From positions 310,001 through 374,000 of the forward strand of contig JAWKTN010000010.1 of the NCBI GenBank assembly GCA_041399065.1: a stretch of DNA of 64,000 nt, read 5' to 3'. Below, piece after piece: positions 36,469 through 44,741 of the stretch. The notes under the pieces were generated by a model. That model was not told where the DNA came from, did not search any database, and saw nothing but the letters and a program-made list of their open reading frames with translations. Position numbers and translations under genes: made by a program. This stretch comes from JAGQPD01 sp020426865. GTDB taxonomy: Bacteria; Planctomycetota; Planctomycetia; Pirellulales; Pirellulaceae. Every line of letters begins with the position of its first letter. The stretch's first letter is position 1.

Positions 36469-38172
36469 TCACGGTGCATCTCGCACAAACTCGATGCCAC
36501 TTGCTCCATCCGAAAATACAGTGAAGCCCACCATTCTACCTTGGCCGTCGAGTCGGAGTTCAATGTCGAACAAGTCCGTCTCTGCGTGCATGCTGTCGAG
36601 CGGCGAAAGTTCAAATGTCTGACCACCGACCAGGATCTCCAGTCGTTCCCCAACCACACGAAGCGTCCAGTCGCGCATCAGTTCATCGGAACGATACCGT
36701 CCGCTGAGCCCTCGATTGACGATGCGATTTCGTTTTAGTCGCCGAGCCGTGTCACTTTCGACGGCGGTCGGCAACTTCAAGTACAACTCTTCGGCAATGC
36801 CATCCTTCATGACAAAGTCCACCGCGACGTCCGCCGCAGCGTTTCGAAAACGGTTCTCGTGGTCAAGCGAAAGAGGCATGGGGGCTCCCAGTCCCTCTAA
36901 TGTCAAGGTCTGGTCAAGGAAAGACACAGTCAATACCCGGCCAAGCGATGCCTGATAAAATTCGCCAGCGAAGGCGCTGGCAACTTGTTGATTTAGATGC
37001 GAGCGTTCTTCATTCGTGTGATCCCCCGACGCAGATGGCAATCCCAATACAATATCGGCAATCGCCCGAGCCATCTCACTTGCGTCAATCGACGCCGTGT
37101 TTGCAAGGACGATGACGGTAAGGTCGCGATCTGGGAATCGAAGGATTTCAGCACTATAACCGAATAGCTGGCCTCCATGAGAGACCGTGTGATGTCCCTT
37201 GTGCTCGCCTCGCAAAAGGCCGAAGGCATAATCGAGTTGGGTGCCGTCGTTTAATTTTCCGGGCGTAAGCATTCGCCGAATGAGATCGGCGCCACCGACT
37301 GTCGCGTCGAAAAAATTCGCATCCCATCGAAAGAGGTCATCGACGGACGTCCAGAGATTACCGTCCCCGTGACCGCCAAAGTTGACGTCGAATCGAAGCC
37401 AGCCATCTGAATCGTTCGAACGTAGGTAGCTGGTAACTCGGGATCGAAGAGGCTGTCGCGGATCGGTAACCCACTGTGTTCGTTCCATCCGCAGGGGTCG
37501 AAAAATGTGTTCCTGGGAAAACTCTCGAATCGTCGTCCCAGAACAACGTTTGAGGATTTCAGCGAGCAGGACGTAATTCGAGTTGCAGTATTGATATCGA
37601 TCGCCAGGAGCGAAATTGCCGCCACGCTGTTGGCCCAATAGAGCTACCGTCTGAACGTTGTCGAAGTATTGATTGAAACTTCGACCTTGCAGGGCCATCA
37701 ACGTGCCATAATCGCGAACTCCGCTCGTGTGGTGCAGCAGATGGCGGACAGTAATTGGCGGTTCAATGTCTGGCAGTTCGGTAAGCCAAGTTCGGATGTC
37801 GGCATCAAGATCAAGGACTCCTTGCTGGGCCAGCATTGCGACACCGGCAGCCGTAAACTGTTTGGACGCGGACGCGATATAGAACAGCGAATCCGTTCGT
37901 AGCGGGGCCGAGTGGTCTAGATTGGCGATGCCGTAGGCACGGGAATATAGCGGTTTGCCTCGCCTCACAATTCCGATCGCAGCCCCCGGCGTCGTGCCGC
38001 TATTCCACTCGTCGAACAACAAATCGATTCGCGACTTCTTCTCGAAATCTAAGGTCCATTCCTCGGTTTCATCGCCGAAGCAGTTCACTGTGCATGAGAG
38101 AAGCACAATTAGCCAATAGTGACGCGATGCATCTCGTTGATATTGCATCATCCGTGCGAGATATCCATTCAT
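36469..38172 (-). CDS. Serine hydrolase of the beta-lactamase/penicillin-binding family
   Basis: 567 aa. A signal or anchor (YWLIVLLSCTVNCFG) precedes the family domain. The catalytic SxxK is S101-A-S-K104 in FYIASASKQFTAAG; YCNSNYVLLAEIL gives the Tyr of YxN and TVSHGGQLFGYSAE the HxG motif. All three active-site elements are present, so it should be active on peptides or esters. The last 180 residues form a separate domain common in this family. The ATG overlaps the nitrilase stop by 4 bp; a second ATG is at 38151. Confidence 0.9.
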   Translation of the reverse strand: MNGYLARMMQYQRDASRHYWLIVLLSCTVNCFGDETEEWTLDFEKKSRIDLLFDEWNSGTTPGAAIGIVRRGKPLYSRAYGIANLDHSAPLRTDSLFYIASASKQFTAAGVAMLAQQGVLDLDADIRTWLTELPDIEPPITVRHLLHHTSGVRDYGTLMALQGRSFNQYFDNVQTVALLGQQRGGNFAPGDRYQYCNSNYVLLAEILKRCSGTTIREFSQEHIFRPLRMERTQWVTDPRQPLRSRVTSYLRSNDSDGWLRFDVNFGGHGDGNLWTSVDDLFRWDANFFDATVGGADLIRRMLTPGKLNDGTQLDYAFGLLRGEHKGHHTVSHGGQLFGYSAEILRFPDRDLTVIVLANTASIDASEMARAIADIVLGLPSASGDHTNEERSHLNQQVASAFAGEFYQASLGRVLTVSFLDQTLTLEGLGAPMPLSLDHENRFRNAAADVAVDFVMKDGIAEELYLKLPTAVESDTARRLKRNRIVNRGLSGRYRSDELMRDWTLRVVGERLEILVGGQTFELSPLDSMHAETDLFDIELRLDGQGRMVGFTVFSDGASGIEFVRDAP

Positions 38173-39368
38173 TCAGATTGAGCACGGCTTCTGTGCGGTC
38201 GTGCGGTTTTTAGGTAGTAATCGCGACCGTAGGACCCGCCGTTGTGCCACGATTGCTTCAACACTTCGGTGAAATCGGGTGTCCAAAATTCCTCCTTCGG
38301 GATTTCGTCTTCCGGTGCCGTCCGCCCGATTTGAATCTCGGCAAACACAACACCTTCGCCTTCCGTGTGTGGCCGTCGTGCGAGAATCTTACCTTCGGCG
38401 TCAACGATCTGGCTATCGCCCATTCCGCGCCCGAGCATTGGCGGTTTCCCTTTCCTGCCATCCTGCGACCAGCCACTTCCCACGGTATTGGCGTGTATGA
38501 CGGGAGCGCCCACAAGCCTGGCTAATCTCCCTGGCGTCGAGCGAAGCATGGTCGTTGTTTCCTCTGCCCACCGGACCAAGTCGTCTCGGTCTACATCGGC
38601 GACGCCGATATCAGGGTCGAGGACTCCCCAAGCCGAGGCGGCCAAAACCAAGTCGACCTTTGCCCGCAGCCTCCGAGCAGTACGGTAACGGATTTGCTCC
38701 CAGCAAATAGCGACACCGATAGCGGTGGAGTCCGTAACGGGAAAAACGCCAGACTTGATGTTGTCCGAGCGACCACGAATTGTCTCAGCGGACGCACCCA
38801 CCCCGAATTCGTGTAGCTTCCGCACAAACACATCGTCCTCGCCCCCTGCGTAAAACGAGTGTTCGACAAAACCGGAGGGAAAGTCTTTATCGTGTGAGAA
38901 TATCTCCCCGTCGGGCGATGCTAAGACAAAGGAGTTAAAGACGTCATCTCCTGACTTAGCGAGAAATGTTCCTCCAATATAGACGCCACTTTCCCTTGAG
39001 AGTTTCGCGAGCACCTGCGTGGCGGGACCGTCAATTGGCTGGATGGCGTCCAGCATTCTCTCAGGGTGGTAGCTCATTCCAGACAGAAAAAACTCTGGGA
39101 GAACGATCCATTTGGCCCCGCGCCCAATGGCGTACCGAATCCAGTTTTCGGCTGCTTCCAAATTCGCATCCATATCACCAACGTGACAGGCCATCTGAAC
39201 AGCAGCAACGATCGTCCGGGGCGAGGCCCCGCGCGACACGGCATTCGCGGTCAATATCCCCGAGGCAATCGAGCCCGCAAGGAACGTACGTCTGTCGAAT
39301 TTGGCCACGGTATCGTTATGCGTGCAAAGGTTGCCGCGACCAAGGTCGCGGGTTTCTGCGTCTAGCAT
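38169..39368 (-). CDS. Carbon-nitrogen hydrolase (nitrilase superfamily), Tat-type signal
   Basis: About 399 aa from the ATG at 39368. A GTG at 39308 would put the signal right at the N-terminus, and the open frame also runs further upstream. KFDRRTFLAGSIASGILTANA looks like a twin-arginine export signal. The nitrilase triad is present: Glu in KWIVLPEFFLSGM, Lys in FSHDKDFPSG and Cys in GVAICWEQIRY. It hydrolyses amide or nitrile bonds. Export with its operon partner, a periplasmic serine hydrolase, suggests extracytoplasmic breakdown of peptide-like or amide compounds, which is inference. Confidence 0.85.
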   Translation of the reverse strand: MLDAETRDLGRGNLCTHNDTVAKFDRRTFLAGSIASGILTANAVSRGASPRTIVAAVQMACHVGDMDANLEAAENWIRYAIGRGAKWIVLPEFFLSGMSYHPERMLDAIQPIDGPATQVLAKLSRESGVYIGGTFLAKSGDDVFNSFVLASPDGEIFSHDKDFPSGFVEHSFYAGGEDDVFVRKLHEFGVGASAETIRGRSDNIKSGVFPVTDSTAIGVAICWEQIRYRTARRLRAKVDLVLAASAWGVLDPDIGVADVDRDDLVRWAEETTTMLRSTPGRLARLVGAPVIHANTVGSGWSQDGRKGKPPMLGRGMGDSQIVDAEGKILARRPHTEGEGVVFAEIQIGRTAPEDEIPKEEFWTPDFTEVLKQSWHNGGSYGRDYYLKTARPHRSRAQSE

Positions 39369-39769
39369 GCATTGTATCAGCTTGCGGATTCGATCGCGAA
39401 TACGATTCTGCAAGGATCCGACTTTCAGGATTACTACTGGCCGGTCGGCGGCTACGTTGACAGTCGTTGTGGTGGGCGACGACTGCGTTCGTGGTGAGTG
39501 CATCCTTGGACTATTGCGAAGGGCGTTGCTTGACTTGCCGCAGTCTGCGAGCTTGAAGGGTTCGTTTGTGGAGTGAAATCCTATTACTATCACCGTCAGA
39601 GTGACGAATTACTTCGGTACGATAACGTCCAGGAAAAAGTAAATATTCACGGACTTTGGCCGGGCATCCTTGGGAACAAAAAAACAGCACACCCAACGCA
39701 GAACCCCTAAACATCGCAAACCCCCTCAGACCATACCCGCCAATCAACTCAAGCACAAAACGATTCACA

Positions 39770-40540
39770 AAAACATTTTATTTCTGTAATCAATACTGAC
39801 AGCGCAGTTCCGTCTTATAGAGCCTCCACAATTCAGGTGCCAGGAAAAAACCCTAGGATAAAGAATATTGATTTGCATTTTCTCCTAACTAAGTCGAATG
39901 GTAGAAGTCGAATGGTAGAGTCTCCAAAACTTTGCCACGAAAAATGATCAAGCGTAAACCTGCAATAAAAATATTTTATTACAGCGTTTAATCCTGACAA
40001 ATGGGCTGACGTTGTAGAGTCTCTACGATTCAGAGCGCCGGGAAAAAATGGTTAACAAAAAAGAATTTTGCCCATAGTTTTCGCTAACAGCTTCAAATCG
40101 TGCCGGATCATGCCGGATCATAGAGTCTCTCATGCCGGATCGTAGAGTCTCTAAAATCTGAATTCCGGATCACAGAGTCTCTATAACGTCGCCTGAAAGG
40201 CAGTCAAGCATATACTCGCAATAACAAATATTTTATTGTGGCATTTAATTCTGACACATGGGCTGACGTTGTAGAGTCTCTACGATTCAGAACGTCAGAA
40301 AAAAAGCTACGTTAAAAAAATTTGTTTTCATAGTTTTCGCTAACCGCCGAGTTCGTAGAGCCTCTACGATTCAGAACGGTAGAGTCTCTGCGATTCAGAA
40401 CGTCAGAAAATAGTCTTGCTATTAACAATTTTTTCTCGCGATTTTTTCTAACAGAGTAGGTCGCGCCCGATCAAAGCGCCCTATCATAGAGTCTCTAAAA
40501 CCATACCCTGCCGAAACTTGGTCAAGTAAAAAAGCTTGAG
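39770..40540. repeat. Array of TAGAGTCTCTA palindromes in ~257-bp higher-order repeat
   Basis: Ten copies, some degenerate, of TAGAGTCTCTA start near 39818, 39916, 40015, 40121, 40143, 40173, 40271, 40356, 40380 and 40487. Spacings are about 100 bp or 22-30 bp. Copies at 40014 and 40271 extend to the perfect palindrome GTAGAGTCTCTAC. Two contexts alternate. Type 1 is followed by an AAAAC...TCAAGC stretch (39916, 40173, 40487). Type 2 is preceded by GGGCTGACGTT and followed by GATTCAGAACGTCAGAAAAA (40015, 40271, partly 39818, 40356, 40380). Type 1 plus type 2 form a unit of about 257 bp repeated at least twice, with partial copies on both sides. Function unknown. Confidence 0.85.
39891..39918. 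repeat. 14-bp tandem duplication within the array
   Basis: AAGTCGAATGGTAG is repeated twice without spacer (39891-39904, 39905-39918), just before the palindrome at 39916. A 10-bp duplication, TGCCGGATCA, lies at 40101-40120. Confidence 0.8.
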
Positions 40541-40594
40541 GGAAACATCAAATTTGCACACTTATACACTTGACGGCCAGTGGTTCCGCTGTCC

Positions 40595-40632
40595 GTAAAC
40601 CGTCTTCAATTTGGTAAACCGTCTTCAATTTG
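40595..40632. repeat. 19-bp tandem duplication after the array
   Basis: GTAAACCGTCTTCAATTTG occurs twice in direct succession (40595-40613, 40614-40632), about 100 bp beyond the last palindrome. Confidence 0.85.
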
Positions 40633-41304
40633 CGCATCTAACACTGTCAATCGGAAAATCATCGTAAAAGCCGTTTAATGCATATTTTTTTACTGGCACC
40701 ACACGATCGATCGCATGCTCGAGTGTCCCTGTTGACAGACGCGGTCAAGATCAAGCACAAAGCCGTGTAAAGATGTCTATTTTTGACGTGTTGCCCTGGC
40801 TAATCGAGGGCGACGAAGTCGTTCCACAAACCACGACACAATCCGTCGCCTCGGCATCCAGGCCGCGATGATCCTAAGCAGGCTCGTGGCAAAATCCGAA
40901 GTCCCGTTGAAATTGGTTATCGCATCAACACCTCCGAGAAAAATCGACCGCCGCGGTGAAAAGCCGACACAACCGCCATTCGCGCCGGCCAACGCATGAA
41001 CCTCCGACGGCCGTCCAACCGCGGCATTGACGGTGAACCATTTTGCTGTCGCTACAAGTCCGGCTACGGCGCCAGCAATGGTGGTCGCAAACCGAGATCA
41101 TCAGTGCATCGAGCATCCCGAATCAGGGGCGAGTCCCAACAAGCGAGGTTACGGTTCGGTCGGCGACATGCGACCTCGGCTTTACGTATTGTTGTCAGTC
41201 TCCAAGTGCGAGCGGCTTTACGATGGTCAGGCAAGATGCCATACTAAAGGGATCGTATCCATTTGCGAGATTGACCACGACCATCTACGCACTTGCCCCC
41301 CAGC

Positions 41305-42468
41305 ATGTTCGTTCACTCGACTCACCTACCGCAGTTGCTCTCCCCTGAACACTACTTTGGGGGCGACGCCTATCAAGCGGAGCTGCGGAACATTTTCCTG
41401 CCATCATGGCAATTGGTGGGTACCGTGTCGCAAGTTCGCTCGGACGGCGATTTTTTTACGCGACAACTGTTCGATCGACCGATCATCGTCTGGCGTCACG
41501 GCGAATCGTTGCGAGCGTTCATCAATGTCTGTCCCCATCGGTTTGCCACCTTAACCTCGTCCTCCTGTGGCCGCATGTCGCCGCTGGTTTGTCAGTATCA
41601 CGGATGGGAGTTTGACGGCGACGGTTGCACTCGTAAGATACCTGATGCCCAGAGCTTCCGACCACTATCGCACAATTCCGCCAAATTGACGGCCGTTCGG
41701 GTTGAAACTTGCGGCCAACTGATATTTGTCTGCTTCGATCCACAAACACCCCCGCTAAACGAATGGCTGGGCGATGTCCATACGCGGATCGCAGCATTGT
41801 GTGGGCCCACGCGGCCGCATGTGGATACATTGGACAAGCCGCTCAATGCGAACTGGAAGATCGCGGTGGAAAACGCGATTGAAAGCTATCATATCGATTG
41901 CGTTCATGGCCGAACATTTCAAAAATCCCCGCCCGCGGACCGCTGTGACCACGAACTATGCGAACAGGGTTCGTCGTTCGAAACGACCGAACCACCACCC
42001 GTTGGGCGTTGGCAACAGTTTGGCGAGCGTCTCTATCATCACCTGCTGGGTTGGCCATATCACGAACTTTACCGACACGAAATCGTCCATCCCAATCTCA
42101 TGCTCGGCCGGTCACGGACATTTTCCTGGGCAATGACCGCGCATCCAACATCGGCACGTCATTCGCAGTTGCTACTATTTCTGTATTGCCATCCGCCGAA
42201 TCGAACTAACCCATTTTCGCGCAGCTTGTTTTGGGTGGCCAAGAAATATGCTGCCCGGTTCACGCGTACGGCGATTGAAGAAGACATGGCGATTTTGCCG
42301 CCGGTGCAACAGGGCCTGGAGTCGGCCGAGTTGCCCCGTGGCGGGTTGATCTCGGTGCGCGAAGAGCGCGTCCACCATTTTCAAAAGTATGTGCTGGAGA
42401 AATTACTCCTCCAGTTGAGCGTTCCAGTACGTCTCGCTGATGAACTTGGACCAGCTTGCCAGCCGTAG
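41305..42468 (+). CDS. Rieske-type aromatic ring-hydroxylating oxygenase, alpha subunit
   Basis: 387 aa from the first ATG. The Rieske 2Fe-2S site is NVCPHRFATLTSSSCGRM followed by CQYHGWEFDG (CxH...CxxH). The catalytic domain has NWKIAVENAIESYHIDCVHGRTF, with the bridging-acid region and the two His of the mononuclear iron site. It should use O2 and an electron-transfer partner to hydroxylate an aromatic, N-methyl or sterol-like substrate. No ferredoxin reductase gene is nearby. The last 66 bp overlap the HNH gene on the other strand. Confidence 0.92.
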   Translation: MFVHSTHLPQLLSPEHYFGGDAYQAELRNIFLPSWQLVGTVSQVRSDGDFFTRQLFDRPIIVWRHGESLRAFINVCPHRFATLTSSSCGRMSPLVCQYHGWEFDGDGCTRKIPDAQSFRPLSHNSAKLTAVRVETCGQLIFVCFDPQTPPLNEWLGDVHTRIAALCGPTRPHVDTLDKPLNANWKIAVENAIESYHIDCVHGRTFQKSPPADRCDHELCEQGSSFETTEPPPVGRWQQFGERLYHHLLGWPYHELYRHEIVHPNLMLGRSRTFSWAMTAHPTSARHSQLLLFLYCHPPNRTNPFSRSLFWVAKKYAARFTRTAIEEDMAILPPVQQGLESAELPRGGLISVREERVHHFQKYVLEKLLLQLSVPVRLADELGPACQP

Positions 42469-42999
42469 CGTGTGTGTCGCATACAGGGGCTTCCATTTCG
42501 GACAGCCAGGGACCGAACGCAATCGCATATGGGCTTGCATTGGAGTGCGATCCGCTTTGACCTTATTGCAGTTGACGCAGGCCAATACGCAATTGTCCCA
42601 AGTCGTGGCCCCCCCCTGGGCCCGCGGGACAACGTGGTCGATCGTCAATTCCTCGCTGCCCGGTTGAACGCCACAATACTGGCACGTGTAGCGGTCGCGT
42701 TTAAAAATGTTCCGCCGGCTAAAGGCAACCGTCGCGGTCGGTAGGCGATCATAATCATGCAGGCTGATCACCTCCGGCAACCGCAACTGAGTGGTGACCG
42801 CCTGAACGTAGAGCTCGCCTTTTTTGGGTCGCAGCCGAGCCCAATCGGCCCAGTCGTAAAGCTGATAGTCTTCCGGATCGACAACCCGGGCAGTCTCGTT
42901 CCAGACCATCACCAAGGCCCGCGCGACGGTCGCCACATTGACCGGCTGCCAATGACGATTCAAAACTAATGTCGGTCGTTCCAGAACGCTGGCCGTCAA
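42403..42999 (-). CDS. HNH endonuclease
   Basis: 198 aa from a TTG start at 42999, which has GGAGGG 8 bp upstream; no better start exists. The N-terminal half (RPTLVLNRHWQPVNVATVARALVMVWN) is typical of planctomycete HNH proteins. The nuclease core is RYTCQYCGVQPGSEELTIDHVVPRAQGGATTWDNCVLACVNCNKVK, with the two CxxC zinc pairs and the DH catalytic motif. Such free-standing HNH proteins are common and their physiological role is unclear. It overlaps the Rieske gene by 66 bp, tail to tail. Confidence 0.9.
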   Translation of the reverse strand: MTASVLERPTLVLNRHWQPVNVATVARALVMVWNETARVVDPEDYQLYDWADWARLRPKKGELYVQAVTTQLRLPEVISLHDYDRLPTATVAFSRRNIFKRDRYTCQYCGVQPGSEELTIDHVVPRAQGGATTWDNCVLACVNCNKVKADRTPMQAHMRLRSVPGCPKWKPLYATHTLRLASWSKFISETYWNAQLEE

Positions 43000-43091
43000 A
43001 ACTCGAACCCTCCAAATATGCTTTCTTTCATATTAGCGAAAACTACCGTGAAAGTCGAATCGGTTGCGGCTTGCCAGGCATGAAATTCCGG

Positions 43092-43601
43092 CTACTGCCC
43101 CCGCTCTGCTGCGATTCCCAAAGCCTCGGCGACGTCGTTAAGTACGATCCTCTCGGCCTGACTAACCCGCTCCCCTCCAATCCCCAGGAACCCACCCTCT
43201 TTGGCCGCCTCAGCCACGTGGTACCCGACGGCCATTGTCCATTCTTTGTATTGTTGTGACTCCTCTACTGTGGACCTGCCGGACAGCAACTGGTTCGCGT
43301 CCCGACATTTTTGTATTGCCAGTTCATGCAGTTCCTGGCGACTCATTGCCCGATAACTGTTGGTCAGTTTTTCCACCTCTGCCTTGTCGCCATCGTGCAG
43401 ACGGCCGTCCAGCAGGGCCTTGATCAGTCGGTTGCCTGGATATTGATTGGCCATCGCCAGCGTTCCTGTCGCGACCGCATAGGCTTCTTTAATACTCCCC
43501 AATCCGCTGGCCCCAGCCACCATTACTGCAGTACCTACCAAGGGGGGCACGTCCAACAACAATTGCCACTCTTCCCCGTTGTAATCGGCTTTGGTCGTCA
43601 T
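43092..43601 (-). CDS. Conserved-type small cytoplasmic protein, unknown function
   Basis: 169 aa from the ATG at 43601, which has AAAGGGA upstream; the longer upstream frame lacks protein character and crosses a terminator. WQLLLDVPPLVGTAVMVAGASGLGSIKEAYAVATGTL suggests a helical segment with small residues; most of the rest is charged helix (YRAMSRQELHELAIQKCRDANQLL, AAKEGGFLGIGGERVSQAE). No signal peptide or catalytic motif is recognised. Confidence 0.75.
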   Translation of the reverse strand: MTTKADYNGEEWQLLLDVPPLVGTAVMVAGASGLGSIKEAYAVATGTLAMANQYPGNRLIKALLDGRLHDGDKAEVEKLTNSYRAMSRQELHELAIQKCRDANQLLSGRSTVEESQQYKEWTMAVGYHVAEAAKEGGFLGIGGERVSQAERIVLNDVAEALGIAAERGQ

Positions 43602-43657
43602 CGATTGCGTCCCTTTCCGTAGTATCATTTTTCGTTCGAGACGAGTTGATTGATTGC

Positions 43658-43695
43658 AAAAAAAATCGGGTCCCCGCAAAACACGGAAACCCGAT
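43658..43695 (-). terminator. Rho-independent terminator
   Basis: On the minus strand the stem ATCGGGT pairs with ACCCGAT across a loop of about 17 nt, and an eight-T run follows at once (the A-tract at 43658-43665 on the plus strand). It lies 60 bp after the Cys-rich repeat gene and in the leader of the next minus-strand gene, so it ends the Cys-rich transcript. Confidence 0.85.
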
Positions 43696-43755
43696 CGGAT
43701 TTCATCGTAAAGCGATCCGTTGGCTATCCCTGCAACACATCGCCCAACAAGTATT

Positions 43756-44325
43756 TTAGGCTTCTTTGTTGTCGCTGGTACTGTCACCGGCGGGAGCTTC
43801 GGGCACGGCGTCCGCAGCAGGAGCTTCGGTCGGGGCCGTTTCAATCACGGCGCCTTCGCTGATCGTCGATCCACCGTCAACGATCACGCCACCACAACCG
43901 CCACCTGGGCAACCCTGAACGACTTCGCCCGTCATGACCATTCCGCCGTCAGCATAAACAACCGAACCGCCGCAGCTGCTGCAGCCGGTGCTGACGATGG
44001 GCTCGCTATAGCTGACCGGGGCCGATGCTCCACAGCTGCTGCAGCCGGTGCTGACGACGGGAGCCGCATAGCTGACCGGAGCCGATACTCCACAGCTGCT
44101 GCAGCCGGTGCTTACGACCGGCGCCGAGCAAGTGCTGCATGACGATGCTGCCACAGCCGTGGCACAGGTCGCCTGAGCGCAAGTGCTGGTCTGGCAGCAA
44201 CTGGTCGAGCACGAAGCCGTGCGACAGCGGCGGCGGAACAATTGCGCATCCGCGTCTTGAGCGACGATCAGTTCGGCTCCGACAAACGCTACGAGCCCAA
44301 CGATACCCAACAAGAATTGTTTCAT
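43756..44325 (-). CDS. Exported Cys-rich repeat protein
   Basis: 189 aa from the ATG at 44325, preceded by GGAGAGGGAGAAG. Signal peptide KQFLLGIVGLVAFVGAELIVAQDADA. The mature part opens with clustered Cys (CRTASCSTSCCQTSTCAQATC), then three 20-residue repeats built on APVVSTGCSSCG and SAPVSY, then a Gly-rich part (GCPGGGCGGVIVDGG) and an acidic, Pro/Ala-rich tail. The regular CSSCG pairs could form disulfides or bind metal; no enzyme motif is seen. The gene is monocistronic, with a strong terminator. A surface or structural role is a guess. Confidence 0.8.
   Translation of the reverse strand: MKQFLLGIVGLVAFVGAELIVAQDADAQLFRRRCRTASCSTSCCQTSTCAQATCATAVAASSCSTCSAPVVSTGCSSCGVSAPVSYAAPVVSTGCSSCGASAPVSYSEPIVSTGCSSCGGSVVYADGGMVMTGEVVQGCPGGGCGGVIVDGGSTISEGAVIETAPTEAPAADAVPEAPAGDSTSDNKEA
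43973..44130 (-). repeat. 60-bp coding repeat, nearly three copies
   Basis: CAGCTGCTGCAGCCGGTGCT recurs exactly at 43973, 44033 and 44093, giving a strict 60-bp period (20 residues). The first two units are almost identical over their full length and the third diverges after about 30 bp. Confidence 0.9.
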
Positions 44326-44741
44326 CCGACTTCTCCCTCTCCAAAATAATATCTTTGTGTTGCCCATGGCGGGCAGTTCTCCAAGGACGTGCCCCCAGTC
44401 GTAAACTCATTCGGGCACTTGCCAACTCCCTGGAAACATAAACGTCCCACGTTGTTTGTCAATAAGGTACAACGATCGCGCAGACTTTACCGCCACACAC
44501 TCGGCCGACACTCAGTGTCAAGCAGAAACAACCGCATTAAGTCTTTTTTTTCTTCTGTCGGCAAATTGGCTTTCTATTACTGCGTGTGTAGGACATAATC
44601 GAGTCGGATGCGGGTGTGGGCTGGCGAGGCATCGGGCGGAGTGGGGGGCATGTTGAGCGGGGACTTCAGGGACTAGTCACAAAAAAGCTTTTTAATATTT
44701 CCCTTTTGCTCGATAAGGGAGAGGGGGAAGACGAGGGGAGT
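44326..44741. other. Divergent intergenic region
   Basis: 416 bp between the Cys-rich gene and the M24 peptidase gene. Short frames here have no recognisable protein character. A promoter for each gene is expected; none is clear enough to place. Confidence 0.5.

Larger units (their letters stand above)
39369..41304. other. AT-rich gene-free region
   Basis: 1.9 kb without any protein-like frame, much richer in A and T than its surroundings between about 39.6 and 40.8 kb. It holds the palindrome array described separately, two short tandem duplications and one weak DnaA-box-like sequence (TTATACACT, 40562-40570). No tRNA, transposase or inverted terminal repeat was seen. The stretch from 40.8 to 41.3 kb returns to normal composition; I see nothing definite in it. 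Confidence 0.7.

Noticed and set aside
39770..40540. CRISPR array
   Set aside because: Repeat spacing is uneven (22 to 107 bp), spacers themselves are partly repeated, the repeat is only 11-13 bp and no cas gene is present.
40777..40992. 71-codon minus-strand frame beyond the repeat array
   Set aside because: Arg-rich with no recognisable domain or ribosome site; likely chance.
39369..41304. Insertion sequence or integrated element
   Set aside because: No transposase, integrase, terminal inverted repeats or tRNA target was found around the AT-rich block.
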